NCBI GenBank assembly: GCA_023231475.1
Contig: JALJEE010002282.1
Coordinates: 1-64,000, forward strand
DNA from: Seison nebaliae
Lineage: Eukaryota > Rotifera > Pararotatoria > Seisonacea > Seisonidae
Length of the DNA stretch: 64,000 nt
Direction: 5' to 3'
The notes below the pieces were generated by a model. That model was not told where the DNA came from. It did not search any database and saw only the letters and a list, made by a program, of their open reading frames with translations. Of the stretch, positions 54,640 to 64,000 are shown one piece after another; positions within the stretch are counted from its first letter, which is position 1; the number at the start of each line of letters is the position of its first letter. A program made the translations under genes and the position numbers.

Positions 54640-56525
54640 TCATTTATTTATTAATGAAACTGATTCATCTTTTTTTAATTCAAATTCTTTCATATCAGTA
54701 TCCGATTCAATTTTCATTAAATCTTTTGATGTAATTCCATATAATTCGGCGTTCAATTCATCATCATCATCATCATCAAATTTTTCATTAAGCCAACTAT
54801 TTTTATTATCATCATTTGGATGACAATAGTAGGGGATTTTTCCACGTTGGAAATCGTTGAGAATCATCATCGAAACCGTTCTCACATCAGGTCGATTACC
54901 TTTCAACAATTTACCTGTTTTGAAAGCGATTTTCTCCAAAAAATCATTTTCATCTTTCCAATCCTCGTCAATTTTGTATGTTGCCGCCAAATGTTTTCGA
55001 TTGACTCGATCGATTAGAACATGAATATGATTCTCAGGCATCGGAACATTCTCCACTCGAATCTCAAATATCATATAATGAATAAGTAATGAATAATATA
55101 ATAAAATATTAACAACTCCTTTCAGAATGATGTCGCTTTCCGTATCACCATAAGGATAGACGATACCAGGACAATCGATTAAAAATATTTTTTTCGTTAA
55201 ACTGATATATTGCCACACTTTCGTTTCACCAGCGATCGGCGCTACATTACAAACTTTCTTCTCTTTCAATGTATTAATAAGAGAACTCTTTCCTGAATTT
55301 GGATATCCGATTAAACCGACACTAATTTGCTTCTTATCTGGATGCATCTGAATTGGGTGAAAATGAAATACAAATCAAATTCAAAAGAGATTTAACTGCC
55401 GTAAATTGTCGAAGTAGATGAATCAATGCCAAACGACCAAACGATTTAGATGTACTACATTTGAAAGCGATGGTTGGATATTCACACGACAATTTTTTTA
55501 TCCATAATTTCTTCAAAAAAAAAATTTTCATTTTTCAAAAAATCGAAGAAGAAATTGAACTGTACACGATGTTGGTACTAAATCACATTTGTTCAAAACG
55601 AACACTAAATGCTTAAACGGTTTCTCTTTTTTCAAATATTTCTCCACTTGTTTACAACGTGTTCCTTCCGGATCTCGACAATCCAAAATATGTAGAAGAA
55701 CATCTGATGAATCGATGACCTGTCATAAAATTAAAAAAATTGAAATTTCAATTAGATTTTATGAAAAATAACTTTGTATAATTCGTTCCAAATGCGTTTA
55801 CTTTGTCCCGCTTTGAATAAAGGAAACATTGTCGAATCTTTCACTCCATCATCGTCCACCACCAGATCGGTATCATTTTTCTCCTCATATTTCAGATTGG
55901 CTTGGGCAGCTGCCGATACTAATTCCTGATGGAAAAAATGAAAAATTTTCTTCTTTCAAATAAACTTCGAGATCGTTTGTCATAATTTTCGGTTTCTTCC
56001 GATTTTTCTTTCCTGTAAATGTTTCTTCGAATGGTTCCACATCTAACAGATGCATTCGTTTTTGCTAATTGATAATAGAAAATAATTTAGAAAGAATTTA
56101 AGAAGGAACTTTCATTGATTCTTGTAATAATGTGATGGGCAATTTAGTTTGACGTAAAACAACTTGATATGGATTGTTGAGTGCACTTCCTAATTTCTCC
56201 TGAAAATTTTGAAGTTTCTGTTGTTCGATAGTTTTCGTATTACCAAACCATCTTCGATTTGGTTCTATTCTTGACACTTCTCCACTTTTCACCGTTTCTT
56301 GAAAAGGAGCAGCTTTTATAATTTTTCCATGACGATCTCGTTTCGGTTTACAATGTTTATACATCAACAATCGTTTGATTGTCGATTTGTCGCGTTGAGA
56401 ATCATTTTTACGTTCACGATCTAATTAAATTTATTTTTGAAAAATTTTTACGATGCTCAATAACCTGGATTAAGACTATGTTGACCAGTTTTATTCTTAT
56501 GAACAAACTTCTTTTTTTGACCCAT
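54640..56525 (-). CDS. GNL2: Nucleolar GTP-binding protein 2 (NOG2/Ngp1)
   Basis: Minus-strand exons: 56525-56465, 56420-56110, 56064-55966, 55925-55773, 55719-55561, 55510-55397, 55347-55114, 55062-54640; 517 aa. All seven donors begin GTT and all phases join. It is a circularly permuted GTPase for pre-60S ribosome maturation and export. The NGP1NT region has [20 protein letters not shown] and [20 protein letters not shown]. The GTPase motifs come in permuted order: G4 NKCDLVPT (about residue 250), then P-loop GYPNSGKSS (about 315) and G3 DCPG. Other landmarks are [36 protein letters not shown] and FRTGKLLKG-type [10 protein letters not shown]. The C-terminus is shorter than human (731 aa), more like yeast Nog2, and ends with an acidic stretch. 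Confidence 0.93.
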
Positions 56526-56856
56526 CACTAGTTGGGTGTGTGAGAATTATTTAAATAAATAATCTCCTAAAATTACTTCACATGTGGAAGGTACAGCTAA
56601 AAATTTAAATGGATGTCAATTCAGAAAATAAAATAATATTTAATAATTTATAATTTTTATTATTTTGAAATTTTAAGGTTTATTGATTGTTCATCGTGTT
56701 TTAAGATAAACTTAAAATTTGAAATTGTAAAAAATTTTAATTTTTAAAATTTAATTAACTAATTCAATCGAAAGAATTTCAATCAAATTGATAACTATTT
56801 AAAATATCATCGTTTATCATCCATTATTTTCGTACAGGAATTAAGAAAGTACAATC
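56526..56856. promoter_or_regulatory. Divergent GNL2/MAU2-like promoter region
   Basis: 331 bp between opposite start codons, very A/T-rich, with many AAATTTTAA-type strings. No specific element can be named. Confidence 0.45.
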
Positions 56857-58728
56857 ATGAATTCACCGCTACATATGTCACTTCTTTCCGTCATCTCATA
56901 TTATGCTGATAGAAATGATGTCACTAACTGTTACCGTTATATGGACGTGTATCTGGAGGACCAATGGTTGAATGCAAATATTCCCGAAATTCTCATGTTC
57001 GAAATGGAGTACAAAGCCGCTCATCTCCTCTACCATTACACGAATGAGCATTCACTCGCTGCTTTCCATTGTCGCAATATTTTGATTCGAATGAAAACAT
57101 CCGAATGTGTCATCGATTTATATGAGGAATATAAACTGATCGAATATACCGCCTATTGGTTACTCGTGGCGATTTATAAAAAGTGGGAACATGAAGTGGA
57201 TATGAAACAAACATTATTTGCTGCTAATCAAATCGAATATGATGGTAATGATTCTCGTATTTTACAATATAAATTACGATGTGCATTACTTCTCTCTCAG
57301 ACATTATGTGAAGGATATAAATCACATGACATCGCTTGTACTCTTTTGGAGGCGATGGATGAAGGAAAATTCAATAAATTACAACGAATATATCTTCTTC
57401 TTTATCTTTGTTATTTGAAATTGAAGAATGGATGTGACGTAGAAGATTTGTTCGAAAATATCGATCATCGAATTAGTTCGTTGGCGGTTTCAATCGGTAA
57501 TTCCAACGAATTATTAGATCAATTAATTGGAGAATATGAAAGTTGTGAAGAAGAATTATTAATTGTCGCTCTCTATTATCATATTTTGAAAACTTATCAT
57601 TTCGTCATGGCCGATAAAAGTTTGTTGGTAAATAATGAAGTTCATTTCTCACAAATTCTTATAAAACAATTGACGAATATGAATAAAGGAAATGAACCTC
57701 TTCTCTCAACTTTTAAAAATTCAAGAATTATGTGGATTAGAAAAGAAGAATTAATTTCCGTTTTTTATATTTTCTCTTCTGTCAATTATCTGACTAATGG
57801 TCATATGATTCGAGCGAGAATCAATTCAGATAAATCAATGAAAATCCTTCAAATCGCCAATATTAACAATCGATTAATGAAATCCATCATTCTTCAATAT
57901 GAAATAATTTCTTTAATTTGTGAACAGAAAATGAAAGACGCAATTGATCTATATGGAAATCAATCCGATTTATTCTCAACTTCTCAATTTCCCATCATTA
58001 AACTATTCGATCAATTCATTCGAATGTGGATTAATTTCCGATTGTCCAATTTCGATAAAGCATTTAAAGAGAAAAAAGAAATTGAAAATAGTTTATCTAA
58101 TTTCCATGAACGATTCGTTGAGAATGTGACACTTTCTCTTCGCAATATCGAATTGTCACATTATTTAATGAATGAGAAAAAATTCCATAAAAATTCAAAT
58201 GAAAAAATTTTGAAAAAAATGAAAACGGATTTATTATCGAAGAATGATCATCAAACTAAATCGACAAATCAGGAAATCGTTCAATGTCTCCAAGTTCTTT
58301 TCAATGAAATGATTTACAAATTCGACAATGAATCAGACGATTATAAAATGATTGAGAAAGATATATTAAGTTATGTAACAACAGTTTGTCGATCGACTGA
58401 ACGGAAAATTGATAATAATTATGTCAATTTATTTATTGGGTATAAATTGATGAAGTCGGGCGATATGGATGGAGCGAAAAGAATTTGTAGAAGACTTTTC
58501 AAAAGTTCCGCTCTCATGAAACAATTAGAATATGCTTCACTCAAATTGTTATCTCGAATTGATTATGAATATGAATTGACATTGAACAGAGTGGAACAAA
58601 CATATAATAATGTTCTTGAGGGATTGAGAAAAAATGAGATTTTTTACAATTCTCATCTCAAATCTGAATTAGTTGATATGGAACAAATTACTTCGTCAGA
58701 AACGACTGAAACAATTCCATCAAATTAA
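56857..58728 (+). CDS. Alpha-helical TPR-type protein, probable MAU2/SCC4 cohesin-loader subunit
   Basis: Intronless, 623 aa (human MAU2 613 aa). The protein is helical throughout with TPR-like spacing and no membrane segment. Similarity to MAU2 is weak but collinear: an early EMEYKAAHLLYHYTNEHSL matches the first TPR (LQLGSVLYHHTKN), YTAYWLLVAIYKKWE lies in the second, WIRKEELISVFYIFSSVNYL matches the human WLPKEHMCVLVYLVTVMHSM, and the C-terminal VLEGLRKNEIFYNSHL resembles MHQNFSQQLL. MAU2 pairs with NIPBL to load cohesin on chromatin. Another TPR protein cannot be excluded from sequence alone. Its stop codon is 8 bp from the stop of the convergent neighbour. Confidence 0.65.
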   Translation: MNSPLHMSLLSVISYYADRNDVTNCYRYMDVYLEDQWLNANIPEILMFEMEYKAAHLLYHYTNEHSLAAFHCRNILIRMKTSECVIDLYEEYKLIEYTAYWLLVAIYKKWEHEVDMKQTLFAANQIEYDGNDSRILQYKLRCALLLSQTLCEGYKSHDIACTLLEAMDEGKFNKLQRIYLLLYLCYLKLKNGCDVEDLFENIDHRISSLAVSIGNSNELLDQLIGEYESCEEELLIVALYYHILKTYHFVMADKSLLVNNEVHFSQILIKQLTNMNKGNEPLLSTFKNSRIMWIRKEELISVFYIFSSVNYLTNGHMIRARINSDKSMKILQIANINNRLMKSIILQYEIISLICEQKMKDAIDLYGNQSDLFSTSQFPIIKLFDQFIRMWINFRLSNFDKAFKEKKEIENSLSNFHERFVENVTLSLRNIELSHYLMNEKKFHKNSNEKILKKMKTDLLSKNDHQTKSTNQEIVQCLQVLFNEMIYKFDNESDDYKMIEKDILSYVTTVCRSTERKIDNNYVNLFIGYKLMKSGDMDGAKRICRRLFKSSALMKQLEYASLKLLSRIDYEYELTLNRVEQTYNNVLEGLRKNEIFYNSHLKSELVDMEQITSSETTETIPSN

Positions 58729-58736
58729 ATAAATTT

Positions 58737-60404
58737 TCAATTTTTCGTTTTTTCATAATTGAAATTATCCACCGTCATACAATATCGATCATTCACTTTA
58801 TCCGTTCTACAAATCGGATTACTGTAAATACTAATAAATGATTCATTATTCTTCTCATTTCGATGAAATTTCTCCATCAACAATTCATCCAATATCGATT
58901 GTGTTGTTGTTGTTGTTGTTGTTATTATTGGTTGTTTGAGAATTGAAGTAATTGACGTTTTTCTTTTTAAAATTTCACTATCATGTTCTCTTGTATGTTG
59001 TGGTTTATTCAATACATTCGACATGAAAGATGCGAAATTCATTTGATTATCATTCTCATTTTGTTGTTTGAGTTCTGGTAAGAGAAATGAAATTTCCTTC
59101 TTATTATTCCTCCGATTACTATAAGTTTTGTGGAGATCGGTCATTGTATGATTTGTATTAGAATCGAATGATGTTGAAGAAATCGTTGAAATATTTGAAT
59201 CAATCGTTGTTGTTGTAATTGGAATATTTCTCATAAATTCCACGGATGATGATCGAGGTAATTTTCCATTTTTTCTGGAAATGTTTTGAAGAGGAATAAT
59301 TTCATCAACATCATCAATATCATCATTTGATAAATCGATGGATTGGTGACAATATGATATTTTCGGTGTAAGACGAATCGATGGAGAATATTGGAATGAA
59401 CGTTTCGATGTTTTATATTCCATTTTCGATTCGGGTAATTTCCTCGATTTACTACTATAATTAAATTTTCCATCAAACTTCATTTCTTTATCGAATTTAA
59501 ATTCCGAAAAAATTTCACGATTTTTCTTACCTCTTAATTTACTGGAAAGGTTTGGTACAAGACATGGCTCCGATATCGCTATGTCAGGTAATTGGGAAGA
59601 TTTGGATGATTTCCTTCTTAATTTCCCTTCAGACTTTCCACTTATATTCGCTTTGGCATAAAATGAATTGAACTTTGTCAATTGTTTTCTTCGAGTTCGT
59701 TTCTTTGACAGATAATTTTCATAATTATCATTTTTATTTTCTTTCGCCACTAACGACGATGATCGATGAATGATCTTTTTGAAATTATCTAAAATTGACC
59801 ATTTACCATGATCATCGACGACTTTATTATGTTTCTTATTTGTCGATTCTAATTTTTGTAATTTTTTCAAATTATCATAATTCTTTTCTTGTTTCATTAA
59901 CATTTTGGGTGAGGTTGTCGATTGATAAATATTTTTGGCTTGAGAAAAAAATTCTTTCGTTTTCAAATATTCGTTAGTGACTGACGAAAGATAATTCATT
60001 TCATCTTTGAAATCCTTACTCGTTTCTTCCGACGAGAAATCGACAGTTACTCCATAATCGGAATTGACAGATCGATATGGATCCAAAGTAGATATGGTCG
60101 ATGTTTGTTGACATTTCAAACAATCATAATGATGAGTTAACGAAGAATTAGTGGAGTTGACTGATAATTTTCGTTCGATCACATTCTTCAATTGATGTTG
60201 GATATCGTCGAGTTTCTTCTCGGGAATCTTCTCATCAATTATCGATAAATTATTTTTAATTATTTTCATCATCTCCTCCACTAACTCTTCATTATTCTCT
60301 CGAATTTTATTCATCATTTCTATCTCATTCATTGGATCGGTCGATGGTTTTTTCTTCTGTTTTTCATTGATTTTCGAACACGTCGAATTGGGAAGTAACT
60401 GATA

Positions 60405-60437
<33 letters not shown>

Positions 60438-60947
60438 GGAATCATTATTTTGTGGAAGGAGATAATGTAAAGAAATATTTTGTTGACGAGCGTCGACATT
60501 CTTGAAAAGAATCTCATCCATCTCTTCCGAATCATTTATACTGATTTCGTCGTCAGAAAGTGAGTAATTCGTTTCTGACTCATCCGTCATGTTCGATATC
60601 ATTTCTGTAATAGAATTACGGATAGCTTGACTCAACGTTACGACAGAATTCCCATCATTGTTCGTCTCCTCATACAAATGTTCACTGTTGGCCATGGCTA
60701 ATCCGTTTACATTCTTCTCCTCTTCATAAACCTTAAGGAAATCAGGTAAACGGTATTTGTCGTCGTCAACCTTCGCTTCGAAATTGTTCACTATTTCACT
60801 CACTCGACTATTCGTCGATTGACTCATTCGTTTATTTTGAATCTTCTCCTTATTCGCAACCGGTCTATACTGGAATCCATTCCGCTTATCTATCTGTTCC
60901 CCACCTAACGATCTGTTATTGGGTGATCGGACAACATATTTCAACAT
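58737..60947 (-). CDS. Large disordered protein with a polyQ tract, 736 aa
   Basis: One open frame from ATG 60947. It starts MLKYVVRSPNNRSLGGEQ. Conserved-looking short stretches are RVSEIVNNFEAKVDDDKYR and YRLPDFLKVYEEEKN near the N-terminus and NENDNQMNFASFMSNVLNK near the C-terminus. Between them lie an acidic Ser-rich part (DDEISINDSEEMDEILF), a run of nine Gln (60396-60430), a likely coiled coil (MMKIIKNNLSIIDEKIPEKK) and a very basic middle (KKRTRRKQLTKFNSFYAKAN, GKLRRKSSKSSQ). No domain is recognised. An adaptor or cytoskeletal scaffold is the best guess. Confidence 0.75.
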
Positions 60948-61968
60948 CCTTTGCCAAAACTCACTAAAATATCACGCACAATTCTCTAATAAATTCTCAC
61001 GAGTTACGACATACGTTAAGACATTGAGAAATGATTCAAAATCTTCACATATTAGTCAACTGATTTGACGTTTATGGCTTTATTTATGTTTTTACGGTTT
61101 TCTGTTTAAAAAATAATTCTGCTTAAATGGAACTTAAATTTCAATTGGGAATTAATTAATATTTCACAACAGTTTCTTTTTTTGAATTTTTCTTATATTA
61201 TAAGGACTAGATAATAAGGAGTTGATTGACAAAAAAATGGAATTTGGAGATCAGTTGGAATTTGTTGGAAAATTGAAAAATGAACTTTGGATGTGAATAG
61301 ATCGACGTTGAAGTAATGTAGATCTGAGAGCGGCTGTATTAGACGCTCTAATAATTATGATAATAAGAGTTGATTATTTAGAATGGGAATATTTACTTTG
61401 AGAGGAAGAATGCTGACTGGTGAATGTGAAAGACTGAACAGAAATCGAAAAGTATCGAGGAGAGGAAATGAACATTGAGAATAATAAGATAAAGATCTAC
61501 TTCAAAGTCTCGAGATTGATGATATTGTAATCGTATTAAATGGGAGGAGAGGTTGGAGAAGTTTAGGTGTGATGTGAGGATGGATAAGAGAAGAAACAAA
61601 TGGATATGACATCGTATTGAATGGTGAAATTGATGATGAAGAAGATGATCAAGAAGATGGTGATGATATGGAAGAAAGTGGAAGACGTAGCAATTATTTG
61701 GAGATCCTTGAATCGAATAGAAAACAAAACAAAAAGAACTTTACATTCGTCGAATGATTCTCATCCACTCTGGTAATTGATATCTGATGTGGAAAGAAAA
61801 ATCCGACTTCATTTACTCAATTTAATTATTCACTTCATACACTATATTTGTTTACGGTTTATCGATGTTAACAAGAAAGGAATTTAGTGGTTTTTTATCA
61901 TCCATTTAACATTCCAGTGATGAGGCGTGAAAGTTGATAATTCTCTCCTGTTCTGAATCATTACGATT
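60948..61968. other. Spacer between two minus-strand genes
   Basis: About 1 kb, purine-rich on the plus strand around 61380-61700 with GATGATGAAGAAGATGATC-type runs. It should hold the promoter of the disordered protein gene. No supported coding frame. Confidence 0.45.
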
Positions 61969-63498
61969 CTATCCTACAATCATGAATACTGGATGCATTC
62001 TCACTCCACTTCCTTCTCCCTCAACCTGTTTATTTATCAGAACATCTAAATATTTGTGAAGCTTATCAGTCTTTCCAAACGCCTCCTCTACTGTCAGTGA
62101 GAGAAGACTAGTTTGAAAGTAGTACTTTTACTTATTACCGTTCCTACTAATTGTTTTCATCATCAAAACAACAGTTGTTTGAATGGCATGCGATTTGTAC
62201 AAGTTTCTCTACCAATTATTCATTCAACTACTTTATGTTCTCATCAAATCGAAACAAACAAAAAAAATAAAGTTGTAAGAGAGAATTGAATACATTTGAT
62301 GTTTCACATAATTCCAAAAAATGAGAAAAGATGAATAATATGTTCATACCAACCCAATCTGGAAGTTCCCGTTTCGTCATCGAGTGACACAGCTCCACAG
62401 ACTAATGCCGATACGGTAAATCTGGCAAGATGGAATAAACGCATTTCATATTGTTGCTTAGTCAGAAATGACTCCTCCTCGCTAAGTGACTTAATGTTGG
62501 CTAATAGTCGTCTTAAAATATTCGTCATAATTTCGAAGGAATTGGCGGGAGCATTATTGAATAAAACGATGGAGAAAGCGGAACACAAATCTGCCGTTCT
62601 CAATTTGAAAGTATTACTTGTTCCTCTTTTCGTCTGGAGTTGTTTTATGGGAAGGTTTTAATACAAATATAAACATTCTTATCAATGGAATGGAGAAAGG
62701 AACTTGAAGTGAGAGAAACCATTCGTTCATGATAATTAATGGTTTGTTTGTTGAAGTTTTCGATAACCAAACATTATCACTTCTCAAATGACCGTGTATA
62801 TAACCTAGATGACGAGTGTTCATAAAACATGGAATCATTTCAAGAGAAACCGTTATTCAACAATCTTACCACTCTCCTCATCAATAACTTGTTGGATAAT
62901 AATTGAAATCTCTCGAATATTTCCCCTTTCACCGCATCTACTTGACGAGGTGACGCCTTGAAATAATTATCGACCGCTTCGTCCCAAGTTGCCAAACCAT
63001 AAATCCAAGTTGATATAGCGAAACATAAATCTCGAGTGCACCACGACTCTTTATAACGACCCGAATTCCCGTAAGGCAAAGTGACACAAGACGTTTTCAA
63101 CTGAATAATCTCCTTCTCTAACAAATATTGGGGAGTGAATTTCCTACGCAATTTCGTATTCGAATCATCCGAATCGAAATTAAGAGCGAACACTGTAACG
63201 GAATGATCGAATACATGTAATAGATATTTCGTCCCTGCTATGCTCACCTAATAAGAGTCTGCTAATCAGTTTACTTAGAAGAATCAAAATCAACTTCACC
63301 AGATGATGGTATCAATATCACTTCGAAAACAGTCTGTGTTGACAAGGTCTTCTTCCACCCATATGAATCGTAGTAGTATTTATTGCCATTATAACTGTGA
63401 ACAGTGAATGATGAGGAAATATCATTGTCATAAACGAGGTATGACTCACCCAAGAGAAAAAGAAAGAAAAAATTTAGTATTTTATTTACTCTAATCAT
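61969..63498 (-). CDS. Predicted secreted pseudokinase, 374 aa, five exons
   Basis: Minus-strand exons: 63498-63295, 63247-62851, 62804-62704, 62633-62350, 62107-61969. All phases fit (0, 1, 0, 2); donors GTTGAT, GTTTCT, GTTCCT, GTATGA. The N-terminus MIRVNKILNFFFLFLLGESY is a signal peptide. An N-lobe-like beta-rich part includes TVFEVILIPSSGE and KYLLHVFDHSVTVFALNF. A helical segment EIFERFQLLSNKLLMRRVVR leads into the kinase catalytic loop NNGYIHGHLRSDNVWLSK (residues about 199-216). Against HRDLxxxN, the Asp is His206 while Asn211 is kept. The DFG position reads IIMNEWF, so the metal Asp is also lost. The C-lobe follows (LRTADLCSAFSIVLF, IMTNILRRLL) to GVRMHPVFMIVG. It is therefore probably inactive. 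The kinase assignment rests on this loop and overall order. Confidence 0.65.
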
Positions 63499-64000
63499 TT
63501 CAAAATAGTGTGAAATTGATGTCAATATTCAAATGTTAATTGATTATGTTTCATTTTATTTTGATGTGCTTCATCGGTCATTACCATGGCAATGATATTA
63601 TGAGTCGACAATCCAATTAAATTCTTCCGTTACCACTCCAGTTTGAATTGTCATTAAAATTCCTTCTCCCACTCATTTGAAATTTAGCCTTGTCCTTCCA
63701 TTTTCTCCCTTTAGCCACTCTTTCCATACATTAAATTGAACTTTAAAGAAATTCAAATTTTGCTTCATTCACATCTAATAGAAATTTAAAACTGTACAGT
63801 GCACAGAAAATGTTGAAATTAAAAGAGTGAATTACAACACGAACACACACTGTCTCTCTGAACAATGACAAATGACATGATGATACGATGGGGCTGTGAA
63901 CCGAAAACGACGTCAGACAATTTTGTTTGAAGGGAAAGAAACTGAATAAATTATTCAGATATTACTTAATATTTAATTGGCCCATGACGAAGCTTATGAT
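63499..64000. other. Right-hand flank
   Basis: A/T-rich upstream sequence of the pseudokinase gene. No gene or repeat is recognised before the window ends. Confidence 0.5.

Overview
The window is animal nuclear DNA, AT-rich by eye, with protein-coding genes on both strands and very small introns. The best clue to lineage is a cytoplasmic intermediate-filament gene at 21.3-32.5 kb. It has a long lamin-type rod and a lamin-tail domain but no CaaX box, an arrangement known from protostome cytoplasmic filaments (nematodes, annelids, molluscs and relatives) and not from vertebrates. The other recognisable genes (EMC7, PSMB3, RIOK3, CHID1, ACAT1, GNL2, a MAU2-like gene, an ABHD13-like gene, GAPR-1-like CAP proteins) are general animal genes. 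I cannot name the phylum; a small-genome protostome fits. I saw no rRNA, tRNA, CRISPR array, transposase or reverse transcriptase.

Layout. 0-3.4 kb: a short tandem repeat, a probable small membrane protein and a basic, Ser/Thr-Pro-rich protein. 4.5-9.2 kb: a cluster of small accessory genes, namely three CAP (GAPR-1-like) copies, a Cys-rich single-pass membrane protein, and two tandem paralogues of an unfamiliar secreted or surface protein. 9.2-11.1 kb: mostly non-coding, with a perfect GC-rich hairpin. 11.1-20.8 kb: a compact block of EMC7, PSMB3, a Pro/Val-repeat cytoskeletal-type protein, RIOK3, an ABHD13-like hydrolase and CHID1. 21.3-32.5 kb: the intermediate-filament gene with two alternative first exons and candidate alternative tails. 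33-36 kb: a 995-aa repetitive disordered protein. 36-46.8 kb: gene-poor. 46.8-52 kb: disordered or poorly resolved genes. 52.2-60.9 kb: a second compact block holding a six-exon membrane protein, ACAT1, GNL2, a MAU2-like protein and a large disordered protein. 62-63.5 kb: a predicted secreted pseudokinase.

Genes are often head-to-head across 200-400 bp (EMC7/PSMB3, RIOK3/ABHD13-like, membrane protein/ACAT1, GNL2/MAU2-like) or tail-to-tail with almost no gap (8 bp between the MAU2-like stop and its convergent neighbour). Most introns I could fix by reading frame are 32-60 nt, and most donors read GTT rather than GTA or GTG. Exon joins were worked out by hand from frame, phase and GT...AG and have no transcript support.

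Functionally the conserved genes are housekeeping: ribosome maturation (RIOK3, GNL2), ER membrane insertion (EMC7), proteasome (PSMB3), lysosomal/secretory GH18-like protein (CHID1), mitochondrial thiolase (ACAT1) and cohesin loading (MAU2-like). The accessory genes (CAP array, tandem small secreted proteins, secreted pseudokinase) are the likeliest place for lineage-specific biology.
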